From: Schleiferilactobacillus shenzhenensis LY-73
GTDB lineage: Bacteria > Bacillota > Bacilli > Lactobacillales > Lactobacillaceae
DNA: 39,138 nt
Assembly (NCBI RefSeq): GCF_000469325.1
Contig: NZ_KI271601.1
Location: 11,829-50,966 of the forward strand
Reading direction: 5' to 3'
The notes beneath the pieces were generated by a model. It saw only the letters and a program-made list of their open reading frames with translations, was not told the origin of the DNA and ran no database searches. Below, in pieces: positions 13,950 through 22,155 of the stretch. The number at the start of each line of letters is the position of its first letter. Within the stretch, counting starts at the first letter, position 1. The position numbers and the translations under genes are program-made.

Positions 13950-14800
13950 CAGTGGATCACCCCGAATCCTTTAAGCGCCATCTGCACACCCATGTAAAGC
14001 AAAATGGGAATGAAAATCATCCGGATAACCCGGGAAGGCAGGTGCTGCATGATGCGGGTCCCCACCGTGGCCCCGAGCAGAATACCGATGGCCAGGGGCG
14101 CCGCAATTTGCGGTTGGATCGACCCATTGAAGAAATAGACCGTCGCGCTGGCCGCTGCGGTCACCCCCATCATCAGGTTGGATGTGGCACTGGACGGTTT
14201 CAGCGGCATCTTCATGATGGTATCCATGGCAATCACCTTGAAGGCCCCGCTGCCGATGCCCAGCAAGCCAGAGGCGATCCCGGCGCCGAACATCATGGCG
14301 AAGCCGCCGGGTACATTTCTCACCTGATAATCCACGTTCTGGTGGGCGATGATGTCGCGGTAGCTGCCGTTCAGATTCAGCTTCTCGGACCACTTGTCCG
14401 GGGTCACGGGCTGGTAACGTTCGTCAGCCGTACCCCGGAGCTTGCGGATCATGTTGGTACTGGAATAGAGGAGCAGCAGCCCGAAGAACACGTAGAGGAC
14501 GCCGTGGGGGACGACACCGGTGAGCAGCGCCCCAGAAATGGCCCCCACCGTCGTGGCAATCTCCAGGAACATCGCTACCCGCAGGTTGAGCAGGTCATCC
14601 TTGATGTAGGCGATGGTGGCGCCGGAACTGGTGGCGATGACAGCAATGATACTGGCCCCGATGGCGTACTTGATATCGATGCCCATCATAATGGTCAGCA
14701 CCGGGGTAATGATCATCCCGCCGCCGATGCCGAGGATGGCCCCCATCACACCGGCAAAGAGGCCGACCGCAGCCAGTAAGAGGACTTGTTGGACGATCAT
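13949..14800 (-). CDS. TauE/SafE-family anion exporter
   Basis: A 283-residue integral membrane protein of the TauE/SafE (sulfite exporter, formerly DUF81) family with two inverted-repeat halves. Each half carries a Gly-rich signature: VGLFAGVMGAILGIGGG at residues ~12-28 and GAGIASGLLGIGSGAFKV at ~172-189. A ~60-residue hydrophilic loop joins the halves. Family members move sulfite, sulfoacetate, taurine-derived or other organic anions; the substrate here is unknown. GGAGG lies 8 nt before the ATG, inside the end of the upstream H1-tail gene (3-bp gap). Operon with DUF1634 and the acetyltransferase. Confidence 0.92.
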   Translation of the reverse strand: MIVQQVLLLAAVGLFAGVMGAILGIGGGMIITPVLTIMMGIDIKYAIGASIIAVIATSSGATIAYIKDDLLNLRVAMFLEIATTVGAISGALLTGVVPHGVLYVFFGLLLLYSSTNMIRKLRGTADERYQPVTPDKWSEKLNLNGSYRDIIAHQNVDYQVRNVPGGFAMMFGAGIASGLLGIGSGAFKVIAMDTIMKMPLKPSSATSNLMMGVTAAASATVYFFNGSIQPQIAAPLAIGILLGATVGTRIMQHLPSRVIRMIFIPILLYMGVQMALKGFGVIH

Positions 14801-14803
14801 CGG

Positions 14804-15697
14804 TTACGCCTCCGGAGACTTGGTCGCGCGGGTGCGGCGGGTCGGTGTTTTCTTGGCGGCGGCTTTGCTGGTGCTCGTGGTTTTCTTCGCCGTCGTGGTA
14901 CGCGTCGTCGTCTTCTTCGCCGGACTAGCCTTTGCTGCCGTGGTAGTCGCGCCACTCTTCCTGGCGGTACCGGTTTTCGCCGTCGACGACCTTTTGGCAG
15001 TGGCGGTTTTGGCGGTGCTCTTCTTCGCTGTAGCCGTTTTAGCCCCCACGGCCTTGGTCGCTGTCTTCCGCGTGGTCGTCTTCTTGGCGGGTGCCTTTGC
15101 GGCGGCCGTCTTGCGGGTCGTCGTCTTCTTCACTGGACTCTTGCGCCGAGTCGTCGTTGTTCCCCGGCGGGTGGCTGGCTTCTTGGCGGCGGCTTGGGCG
15201 GCCGCGGCCTTTTCCGCCGCTGCCTGCTCGGCCGGCGTCGGGTGCTCCACCGTCTGCAAGTAATCCCACTTCTCCTGGACCGCTTGAATGATCTGCGCCC
15301 GCACCTGGTCTTGGTGGCTAAGAAATTCCGTGACTGGGGCCACTTCGTCGATGCGCAGGTGGGAGACATTGATGTCGTCGGACTCGACAACGAGGTAGAC
15401 GTTCACCGGGGCCGTCGCGTCCAGGTCGAAGAACTGGTAAAGCTTGTTGCTGTCGGCCAGGGGCAGGTTGATGACGTTGGTCTCCAACCGGAAGGTCACT
15501 GGCACCTCCGTACTGACAGTGAGGTTGGCCTGAGTCATCTGGCCCGCCGCGACGCTGGCCTCGAAGTTGTCCAGCACCTCGCCCAGTGCGGCGTCTAGCC
15601 CTTCCTTCTTGAGGGCGGCGGGCGTGCGGGTGACCGTCATCGTATGAATCTGCTCCGCCGGCACCATGTCGACGATTTTTTGGACTTGAATTTCCAA
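14804..15697 (-). CDS. Protein with histone-H1-like Lys/Thr/Ala tail
   Basis: A 297-residue protein of two contrasting parts. Residues 1-~165 look like an ordinary soluble, acidic alpha/beta domain that I do not recognise (it contains MTVTRTPAALKKEGLDAAL and a short Ala/Glu helix before the tail). Residues ~168-297 are a low-complexity basic tail made of KKTTTRKTA, TAKKSTAKTATAK and AAAKKTPTRR-type repeats, as in histone H1 C-termini and bacterial AlgP/HctB-like DNA-condensing proteins. The tail should bind DNA, RNA or another polyanion. I choose a TTG start at 15697 with GGAG 9 nt upstream. It is the first gene of the TauE/SafE operon, 3 bp from the next. Known transporters have no such partner, so its role is open. 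Confidence 0.8.
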   Translation of the reverse strand: MEIQVQKIVDMVPAEQIHTMTVTRTPAALKKEGLDAALGEVLDNFEASVAAGQMTQANLTVSTEVPVTFRLETNVINLPLADSNKLYQFFDLDATAPVNVYLVVESDDINVSHLRIDEVAPVTEFLSHQDQVRAQIIQAVQEKWDYLQTVEHPTPAEQAAAEKAAAAQAAAKKPATRRGTTTTRRKSPVKKTTTRKTAAAKAPAKKTTTRKTATKAVGAKTATAKKSTAKTATAKRSSTAKTGTARKSGATTTAAKASPAKKTTTRTTTAKKTTSTSKAAAKKTPTRRTRATKSPEA

Positions 15698-15756
15698 GAT
15701 AGGGGACTCCTTTTCTTTCTACTTATTGTCCAATACTAACATAGGGAGAAAGGGAA

Positions 15757-15787
15757 ATAAAAACGCGCGGGTCAACGACCGGCGTGT
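15757..15787 (-). terminator. Terminator of the small membrane protein gene
   Basis: On the minus strand the stem formed by 15787-15778 and 15773-15763 (core GGTC-GTT-GACC with flanking GC pairs) is followed by TTTTTATTT. It lies between the 65-residue gene and the TTG start of the H1-tail gene. Confidence 0.6.
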
Positions 15788-15802
15788 CTGGATGAACGCC
15801 AA

Positions 15803-16000
15803 TTAGAACCTCCCGAATGCTGCCGAAATCCCGACGAAGATACACGCCAACCCGACAGCAATGCCCGCATACAACGCCATCTGCATGAAGAACGACGGTG
15901 AGGTGCCGGCCGTGCGTTTTATCCGGCGAAACCCCCGCCAAACCAGGAATAACAAACCGACGCCCAATAAGACAAAACCGCTGCCTAATAAAATGACCAT
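15803..16000 (-). CDS. Small two-TM membrane protein
   Basis: A 65-residue protein of two hydrophobic helices (residues ~3-24 and 40-62) joined by a basic loop, RGFRRIKRTAGTS. The ATG at 16000 is preceded by a modest AAAGTGAG site. It lies 80 bp downstream of the ABC-2 operon on the same strand; a TTGCGT and GATAAT pair in that gap may give it its own promoter, and a hairpin with a T run ends it. No family is recognised. The composition and ribosome binding site support a real gene. Confidence 0.65.
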   Translation of the reverse strand: MVILLGSGFVLLGVGLLFLVWRGFRRIKRTAGTSPSFFMQMALYAGIAVGLACIFVGISAAFGRF

Positions 16001-16080
16001 TCAATCACTCACTTTCTACCGCTGGTACGGTTCTCAATCATTATCATAAACCATGGTAGAAACTACGCAACTCCCCGCCG

Positions 16081-17169
16081 TTAAAAATGCTGGGCGGCCC
16101 TCTGGGCGGTGCGGCCGCCCAGCAGGGCCAGGATCATCACTAGGGCCGCATCCACCCCGAGCGCGGTGCCGGTATATGGTCCCAGTGCGCGGGCGGCGAT
16201 GTGCGCCGTGAGGCCGAGTTGATAGAATGGGTTCAGGGCGGCCAGCCACTGATCAGCGGCTGCCCCAAAGAACAGCGCCCCGCTCACCAGAATAGCGACG
16301 GTGGCGGCGACCGCCGTGAAGCGGTCCCGGCTGAGGACGCTCAACCAGTCCAGCAGCAGGAGGACCGCGGCGGTGAGCAGAACCATCGTCGCTGCGTTGC
16401 TCCAGAACACCGGCGTGAGCGTCACGACCCGGCTGCCCGCCACATGCCAAGGATAACGGCCGCCCCAGAGTGTCCGAGACAACACGGCGCTGCCCGCATA
16501 ACCGGTGAGCGCCCAGCACGCGGCTTCGGCGCCGCTGATCAGGGCCGCCAGGCGCAGTTTATGCCAGCGCAGCTGCCGGCGAACGCCGGGCAGCGTCAGG
16601 AGCAGGCGGATACTGCCCTGCTCCCAGTCAGACCCGAATAGATTGGCCGTTTGCAGGATCACGATCACGAGGAAGGCCAGAAAGACGACCACGTTTTGGC
16701 TGGCGACGAAGAACGCAGCCGGCGTCAGCGTTGCGGCGTTTTCCCGGGGTGTCAAATGCTGAGCGGTGAGGTAGCGGTCACGCACGATGGCCGTGTGAAT
16801 GGCTTGGGGACTGCGCTGGGAAAACGGCACCCCCGGCTTTTGCAGCAGCCGGAAATACGCGAGGCGGCGGGCCAGCAACGGGTCTTGACGGTTTTTCAAC
16901 GCCCGGCCGTACGCGGTCACCACCCGCTGGGCCCGGGCCACCGCTTGGCGCTGCGTCTTTACCGCGGCTGTTTGGTCTTTCTTGGCCAGCTGCTTATCGG
17001 CGTCCACCAGCCGGTCGCTCTCATCCAGCAGAGTATTGTACTCTTGTGTGCTGGCTTGCTGCACCTGGCGCACGGCCACACCGTAGCTGCCAGCGAGGAC
17101 GGCGAAGCCCAGGACGAATAACGCCCAGTGCAGCCACTGCCGCCGCCATTGTCTGAATTCCCACGCCAT
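16081..17169 (-). CDS. ABC-2-type membrane protein (second permease of the WxLIP operon)
   Basis: A 362-residue membrane protein with one N-terminal TM (residues ~13-33), a ~110-residue basic extracellular region rich in Gln/Arg/Ala, and about five TMs in the C-terminal half, the layout of ABC-2 permeases. I chose the ATG at 17169, with AAGGCGG 9 nt upstream; a GTG at 17190 overlapping the previous stop (GTGA) is the alternative. With the upstream 420-residue protein and the ATPase it should form a heterodimeric ABC exporter. Last gene of a four-gene operon. Substrate unknown. Confidence 0.82.
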   Translation of the reverse strand: MAWEFRQWRRQWLHWALFVLGFAVLAGSYGVAVRQVQQASTQEYNTLLDESDRLVDADKQLAKKDQTAAVKTQRQAVARAQRVVTAYGRALKNRQDPLLARRLAYFRLLQKPGVPFSQRSPQAIHTAIVRDRYLTAQHLTPRENAATLTPAAFFVASQNVVVFLAFLVIVILQTANLFGSDWEQGSIRLLLTLPGVRRQLRWHKLRLAALISGAEAACWALTGYAGSAVLSRTLWGGRYPWHVAGSRVVTLTPVFWSNAATMVLLTAAVLLLLDWLSVLSRDRFTAVAATVAILVSGALFFGAAADQWLAALNPFYQLGLTAHIAARALGPYTGTALGVDAALVMILALLGGRTAQRAAQHF

Positions 17170-17186
17170 GGGCGCCACCGCCTTTC

Positions 17187-18449
17187 TCACAATAATTCGT
17201 TACGCTTCGTCGCCCGCCAGATGAGCCAGGCAAGAATCAGGACGCTCGTTCCACCGAGGCTGAGGAGCGCCGCCCACAGCGACACTTGGCTGGCTTGGAC
17301 CGGCGGGAAGAGGTTGCTGATGGTGGCGCCGGCGAAATAACTGAGGTTGCGGATCGGCAGGAGCAGGCTGGCCCGGCCGTAGCGGCTGGTGTCCAGTGCC
17401 TGCATGTAGAGGACCTGCAGCGGCAGGTAATCCGTGCCGTAGAAGAGCCGGCTGGCTTGGAGGTAATTCAGGGGCAGCCAGCTGATCAGGAGGCCGGTCA
17501 GGTTCGGCAGCAGGCTGACGGCCGCTTCGCCCACCACCAGCAGGTACGCAGCCACCGCCAGGAGCAGCCGGCTCCAGTCCCGGCGCAAGCGGATAATGTA
17601 CGTCAGCACGAAGCGGGCGAAGAGGTAGACCAGCAAGACACCCAGGAGAAAGACCGCCGCAACGGCGAGGACGACCTGCCAAGCAGGCCAGATTGCCAAC
17701 TGACCGCTGAGCCGGGTCAGAATGGGGTAGGCCGCGGCCGCGTGGCCGCCCCGGACCCAGGCAAACAGGCCGCCGCCGACCAGAATCAACGCCAGCGTCA
17801 GCACCGCGTCCGTCATGAACACCAGCACCTGCGCCGCCATCAGGGCGCCCCGCTGTCCGGGCAGACAGGCCAGGAAGCGCCGGCGGGGACTCAGGGTGTC
17901 ACTCACTTCTTCCACGTCCAGCAGTACGGTGAATATCAGCACGCCCACGATGGACGTCAGCAGCGGCAGGAAGCTGATGAGAAAGGCCCAGTCCTGCGTG
18001 CCGTACCGCAGCGATACCACCGGCTGGTGCTGGGCCACGAGCCGTTTGCCCAGCGCGGCCCGGTTGCGCAGCGTTTGGGTAAAGGAGACCGGTCCAAAGC
18101 GGTCCGTACTGGGCAGGAGCGTGGCGCCGTAAGGAATTACCAAATCATGGTTAAACGCCGCCGCGGCCCCGTCCCGCTCGGCCCGAGCCGTCCAAGTTTT
18201 CTGCTTAAAAAACGTCGTTAAGCCCGCCGCTGCCGTGGCTTGGGGACTGGGCGTCTCATTCATGGAATGGCCGCTGATCAGCTTCGCGTTGTCCTGCTGG
18301 GTCTGTTCCAGAACCCTGTTTTCTGCCCCCTGCCGCTGAGCGAAGAGGAACCAGGTGCTCCAGGTGAGCAGCACTAAGAGGCCGACCAGTACGACCCGCC
18401 GGCGGGAATGCCAATGACTCTTGAAGAGGAACCGATACAATGCCCCCAT
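17187..18449 (-). CDS. ABC-2-type membrane protein (first permease of the WxLIP operon)
   Basis: A 420-residue membrane protein: N-terminal TM (~residues 17-36), a ~120-residue extracytoplasmic loop, then about six TMs from residue ~150 on (DWAFLISFLPLLTSIVGVLIF and following). This matches ABC-2 permeases that work with a separate ATPase. The ATG at 18449 has AGGTGAG just upstream; it follows the ATPase stop by 9 bp. The same arrangement (one ATPase and two membrane proteins of ~350-420 residues) recurs at 30277-33264. The transported substrate is unknown; the WxL-interacting protein in the operon hints at a cell-envelope role. Confidence 0.83.
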   Translation of the reverse strand: MGALYRFLFKSHWHSRRRVVLVGLLVLLTWSTWFLFAQRQGAENRVLEQTQQDNAKLISGHSMNETPSPQATAAAGLTTFFKQKTWTARAERDGAAAAFNHDLVIPYGATLLPSTDRFGPVSFTQTLRNRAALGKRLVAQHQPVVSLRYGTQDWAFLISFLPLLTSIVGVLIFTVLLDVEEVSDTLSPRRRFLACLPGQRGALMAAQVLVFMTDAVLTLALILVGGGLFAWVRGGHAAAAYPILTRLSGQLAIWPAWQVVLAVAAVFLLGVLLVYLFARFVLTYIIRLRRDWSRLLLAVAAYLLVVGEAAVSLLPNLTGLLISWLPLNYLQASRLFYGTDYLPLQVLYMQALDTSRYGRASLLLPIRNLSYFAGATISNLFPPVQASQVSLWAALLSLGGTSVLILAWLIWRATKRNELL

Positions 18450-18458
18450 CCGTCTCAC

Positions 18459-19337
18459 CTACGCAATCTCATGCTGGCCGAAGAGCTGGAAGTACAGGGC
18501 TTCAGTGCCCTGGCGGCTGGTCGTGACGTCCAGCAGCTCGTGGTCCGTGCCGGCCAGCCGTTGGCGCAGCGCCTGCATCGCTTCAGTGGGCAGCGCCACC
18601 GTCGCCTTGGTCGGGGTGAGCAGTGTCACCTGATCAGCCGGCAGAATGGTCCGGAGGAAGGCGGCGTCCTTGAGCACCACGGTGTAGGTTGTCGCCGGCG
18701 CCAGACTGCTGGCGGCCACCAGCCGGCCCTTAGTCAGAAACAGTACATCATCCGTTAAGCGGTCGACTTCGGCGAGGTCGTGGGACGAGAAGATGACGGT
18801 ACTGCCCGCTTGGTGCAGGGCCAAGAGGGCGTTGCGCAGTGCCTGCACCGCTTTGGGGTCCAGTCCGTTGATCGGTTCGTCCAGCATCACCAGCTGCGGC
18901 TGGGGCAGCAGGGCCAGCACGATCAGCAGCAGCTGCTTCATGCCCAGCGAGTATGTTTTGACCTTTTTGGTAAGAAATTGGCCGATACCAAAGGCCGCCA
19001 CGGTCGCCTCTACCCGGTCAGCCGGAACGCCGTAGCTGCGCTGGATCAGATCGATGTGGTCTTGCCCGGTCATGTTGGCAAATAACGTCTCGTTACTTTG
19101 CATATACGTCATGTCGGTGTAAATCGATTGATCTGTGTTGGGCCGATCCAAAACGGTGACACTGCCGCTGTCTGGCCGGCCGAGGTTGGCAATGATATCC
19201 AGAAGCGTGGTCTTGCCGCTGCCGTTGGGCGCTACCAGAGCGATGATCGCCGGCTCGCTCACGGTCCAGTCCAGGTGGTCGAGAACGACCTGACGGCCGA
19301 ATGATTTTGTTAAGTCGTGCAATGCCAGGATGGTCAT
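18459..19337 (-). CDS. ABC transporter ATP-binding protein (WxLIP operon)
   Basis: A 292-residue ATPase for the two ABC-2 membrane proteins downstream. Walker A reads APNGSGKTT: the first glycine of GxxxxGK is alanine. The signature region is TYSLGMKQ, Walker B is LVMLDEPINGLDP and the switch histidine is in FSSHD. A ~75-residue C-terminal extension follows the fold. AAGGAG stands 11 nt before the ATG at 19337; longer readings overlap the upstream gene without a site. The ATPase at 30277-30984 shares the unusual APNG motif and the MKGQD/MTGQD stretch, so the two are paralogues. It lies 5 bp from the WxLIP gene and 9 bp from the next. Confidence 0.9.
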   Translation of the reverse strand: MTILALHDLTKSFGRQVVLDHLDWTVSEPAIIALVAPNGSGKTTLLDIIANLGRPDSGSVTVLDRPNTDQSIYTDMTYMQSNETLFANMTGQDHIDLIQRSYGVPADRVEATVAAFGIGQFLTKKVKTYSLGMKQLLLIVLALLPQPQLVMLDEPINGLDPKAVQALRNALLALHQAGSTVIFSSHDLAEVDRLTDDVLFLTKGRLVAASSLAPATTYTVVLKDAAFLRTILPADQVTLLTPTKATVALPTEAMQALRQRLAGTDHELLDVTTSRQGTEALYFQLFGQHEIA

Positions 19338-19342
19338 CTGAA

Positions 19343-20314
19343 TCAACGCTCCTTCCTTACCCGCCGCCAGTGAATGATCCCGAAAGCGGCGACGATCACG
19401 GCCGTGCCGCCGCCTGCTGTCCACCAGAGAATCGTCTGCAGCCGCTGCTGGGCTTGTTCTTCTGCCTTGCTGGTGGCGGTGGCCAGGCGCCGGTCCACCG
19501 TCACGGTGAAGTCCTGCGTCACTTTCCCCACGCTGACAGAGACCGCGTACTTGCCCAGTTGCAAATCGGCGTGGGGAATGAACAGGGTGAAGTTCGAATG
19601 GGGAGCCATCATGACGTGGGTCAGGGTCCGCCGGCGCAATCGGGTGGCGTGGTCCAGGGAGCGGACCGTGGCCATGGCTGTGCCGGCATCGAGGATATTT
19701 CCCACATGGTTGGCAACGTCCACGGTGATACCGTCCCGGCCTTGGTACTCCGCCGGCTGAGGATCACTGATGGTGGCCGCGGCGGTCGGCGGGGTCCCCG
19801 GCACGGTGACCAATAATTCGGTGTTATTCGTAATCGGCCGCGGGTTCAGCAGCGAGTCGCTTTTGGCGGACATCCCGATATACCCGGCAACGACCTCCCC
19901 CGCCGCCGCATTCTGCGGCATGGTGACGGTGAACGTCACGGTTCTGGTCTCATCCGGCGCAAAATTGACCGGCGTACTGGGCAGGCCGGTGACCAGCGCC
20001 CCAAAATTGGGCGCACCGTCGAGGACCAGGCGCTGACCGTTGATATCGGTTTGGGCTTTCATCGTCCCAAAATCATCCGTCAGCATCGGCCCGGCCGTGA
20101 AGGTGACGGGGACATCGGCTTGGTTACCAATGATCGTCAGTGTCGCCCGCAGCGTGCGCTGCTCGCCAGGGTGCAGCGTGAGTTTGTCCACCGAGCGGCC
20201 GCCCATATCAATAATCTGCGGGCCCTCAATCGTCCAATCGGCGCGGACCACTTGGGGTGTCCACCAAAGAATACCCAGAAGCAATACGAGCCACCACCCA
20301 ATACGCCGCCGCAT
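19343..20314 (-). CDS. WxL-interacting protein (DUF916-DUF3324), cell-surface
   Basis: A 323-residue surface protein of the WxLIP type. Signal peptide residues 1-25 (cleavage after QVVRA), the DUF916 peptidoglycan-binding-like domain (~26-160, starting WTIEGPQIIDMGG), the DUF3324 host-binding domain (~170-280), and a C-terminal TM (~294-315) followed by WRRVRKER. Such proteins usually sit in csc-type clusters with WxL-domain proteins; none is present here. Instead it heads an operon with an ABC ATPase and two ABC-2 membrane proteins. AGGAGG stands 8 nt before the ATG at 20314. Probably it anchors or senses an envelope component handled by the transporter; this is inference. Confidence 0.88.
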   Translation of the reverse strand: MRRRIGWWLVLLLGILWWTPQVVRADWTIEGPQIIDMGGRSVDKLTLHPGEQRTLRATLTIIGNQADVPVTFTAGPMLTDDFGTMKAQTDINGQRLVLDGAPNFGALVTGLPSTPVNFAPDETRTVTFTVTMPQNAAAGEVVAGYIGMSAKSDSLLNPRPITNNTELLVTVPGTPPTAAATISDPQPAEYQGRDGITVDVANHVGNILDAGTAMATVRSLDHATRLRRRTLTHVMMAPHSNFTLFIPHADLQLGKYAVSVSVGKVTQDFTVTVDRRLATATSKAEEQAQQRLQTILWWTAGGGTAVIVAAFGIIHWRRVRKER

Positions 20315-20339
20315 GACCGCCACCTCCTTCCTTGCAATT

Positions 20340-20362
20340 AGTATATCACTGCACATGGGGGG
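20340..20362 (-). promoter_or_regulatory. Probable promoter of the WxLIP-ABC operon
   Basis: A TATACT -10 (20345-20340, minus strand) lies 26 nt upstream of the WxLIP ATG. The best -35 is a TGTTTA 17 bases farther up, which is weak. A small GC hairpin at about 20390-20405 separates it from the end of the upstream exporter gene. Confidence 0.45.
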
Positions 20363-20409
20363 TAAACATCGGTCGCGTTATCGGACCGCCTTTCGGTGGT
20401 GCTTTTCAC

Positions 20410-22011
20410 TTACCCGAGGGCGACCACATGGTCAAACAACCCCCGATTCTCATCGTGCAGCTGGTGGGTGACGAAAATGACCGTGAGGCCCTTCTGCTTC
20501 AAAAAACTATTCTCCACCTTCAACGCACTTGCCTCGTCTAAACTGCTCGTCCCCTCATCGATCAGCATGATCCGGCGATGACGTAAAATTCCCCGGGCCA
20601 TGGCCAAACGTTGGCGTTGACCGCCGGAGAACAACCGCCCTGCTTCGCCCACTGGTGTATCCAAACCGGCCGGAAGCTGGCGGACAAACTCGCCTAAGTC
20701 GGCTTGATCTAATGCGGCCAGAATTTGCTTGTCAGAAAAGGCCTCGCCTAACGCAATATTATCCCGCACGGTGCCGTTAAAGACATAGGGCAATTGATCA
20801 ATGTACAGCACATTGTCCCGTAATGACCGCCCCGAGATTGTCTTCAGCGGTATACCAGCGACGAGAATATTGCCTTCGTACCGCGTCAGCTTGCCGTCCA
20901 AAATATTCAGCAGGGTAGACTTACCCACCCCCGAGGGGCCGGTGATCGCGACTTTCTCCCCATTGCGGACGACCAGGGACAGCGGTCTGAGCGCAGGGTG
21001 GTCGGCCCCAGGATAACGATAAGCGGCACTCACCAACTGGACGGTGGCCGGTTTTTCTGCGGGGAGCGTCACTTGCCCCGCCGCAGTCGGCTCGGGTGCT
21101 GGCGCATATTTAGCAAACAGCGGCCGGATAGCTTTCATTTCTGCCACAACCGGCCCGACGTTCGCCATGCTGTTCAGGATGTTGTACGACAGGTTGCCCG
21201 TCGCCATGATTGCGCCGACAGGGGCCATCCCCCAGAGAACCAGCAGGCCTGTCCAGACACCGATCCCCACCTGACTGACGATACTGGCGTATCCAGCAAC
21301 GGCACCCATGCCCGCTTGGACTTTCTTCTGCTGCACCCGCAGACCGGCCACCCGCTCGGCTGCCGCCGCGATTTGGTCAACAATGCGGTGCTGCAGGTTC
21401 AGGGCGAATAAGGTGTCGAACCCTTGCAAGAACGTTTGCACTTGATTCAGAAAGTGCTCGTTTCCCTGCGTCACGGCCACGTTCACTTTCGCCATCTGTT
21501 TGCTGAGCAGTTGGGGGACCGAGAACGTCGCCAGGCCCAATACGACGCTGACGACCACCAGCGTCCAATTGAAACTGACCAGAGCGCCGATGGTGAAGCC
21601 CGTATCACAGATCACCTGCACCATGTTGAAATAATTCTGAAAGCCCTGAGTCTCAATCATGGCAATATCGTTGGTCAGCCAAGATCCATAAGTACCGGTA
21701 TCGTGCCGGTGGAAAAAGGCATAGTCACCGCCCGTGGCATTAGCGGCAATCGTCACCCGCACGTCCAGACTCATCTTCTGTGTGAGCACGCCCTCGAGAT
21801 ATTGCGTCACGTACAGCATAATCGTTAGCGCGGTAAAAACACCCACGTCTGCCATGGTCCAAAATAGGAACCGGTGCATATCTTTGGCCACCAACCCATT
21901 GAGTTCATTCGCAATCAGCAACCCATGGGAGACCCGCAGCGCTGAACAGAGAACCAGCAGCACTGTGACCAGGGCAGTTAACCCTTTATGTTTTAAAAAA
22001 TACGCGGACAT
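20410..22011 (-). CDS. ABC exporter 1 (fused TMD-NBD), Rgg1-linked
   Basis: A 533-residue half-transporter: six TMs in residues ~1-300, then a nucleotide-binding domain with A-loop tyrosine (AAYRYPG), Walker A GPSGVGKST, Q-loop IDQLPYVF, signature FSGGQRQR, Walker B IMLIDEGTSSLD and switch His VTHQL. It should work as a dimer exporting a peptide, lipid or drug; there is no peptidase domain. It is a close paralogue of exporter 2 (26635-28230): both share TNDI/SNDI-IETQGF, QGFDTLFALN or NGFDTLLALN, and VPVG/APVGAIMATGNLS. It is divergent from an Rgg-family regulator 145 bp away, a pairing repeated at exporter 2. The ATG at 22011 has GGTGA 6 nt upstream. Confidence 0.93.
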   Translation of the reverse strand: MSAYFLKHKGLTALVTVLLVLCSALRVSHGLLIANELNGLVAKDMHRFLFWTMADVGVFTALTIMLYVTQYLEGVLTQKMSLDVRVTIAANATGGDYAFFHRHDTGTYGSWLTNDIAMIETQGFQNYFNMVQVICDTGFTIGALVSFNWTLVVVSVVLGLATFSVPQLLSKQMAKVNVAVTQGNEHFLNQVQTFLQGFDTLFALNLQHRIVDQIAAAAERVAGLRVQQKKVQAGMGAVAGYASIVSQVGIGVWTGLLVLWGMAPVGAIMATGNLSYNILNSMANVGPVVAEMKAIRPLFAKYAPAPEPTAAGQVTLPAEKPATVQLVSAAYRYPGADHPALRPLSLVVRNGEKVAITGPSGVGKSTLLNILDGKLTRYEGNILVAGIPLKTISGRSLRDNVLYIDQLPYVFNGTVRDNIALGEAFSDKQILAALDQADLGEFVRQLPAGLDTPVGEAGRLFSGGQRQRLAMARGILRHRRIMLIDEGTSSLDEASALKVENSFLKQKGLTVIFVTHQLHDENRGLFDHVVALG

Positions 22012-22081
22012 CCGCCATCACCCAGCTTTCTTCTTGTCTGATGCCCAGAATACTGGCGAGGGTGCGCCGTTGCTGATGGGT

Positions 22082-22095
22082 TTGCAGATATGCAA
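22082..22095. promoter_or_regulatory. Candidate Rgg operator 1
   Basis: TTGCAGATATGCAA, an inverted repeat TTGCA-N4-TGCAA, lies between exporter 1 and its Rgg regulator, 70 bp from the exporter ATG. The Rgg2-exporter 2 gap has TTGCATATATACAA (26556-26569), 12 of 14 bases the same, 65 bp from that exporter's ATG. The match in sequence, symmetry and place suggests a shared binding site. On the minus strand a CATAAT (22106-22101) adjoins it. Confidence 0.55.
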
Positions 22096-22155
22096 GTAAG
22101 ATTATGCCGGGGCTTCAGTTCCTGCTATAGTATGACCAGAAAGGAGGCGGTGGCC

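Noticed and set aside
14786-15598. Long plus-strand Gly/Arg/Leu-rich ORF
   Set aside because: It is the antisense shadow of the Lys/Thr/Ala repeat gene; composition is driven by the repeats and there is no ribosome binding site.
22012-22155. Short peptide ORF between exporter 1 and Rgg1 as an SHP pheromone gene
   Set aside because: The only short frames there lack a ribosome binding site and do not have the charged start and hydrophobic C-terminus of SHP peptides.
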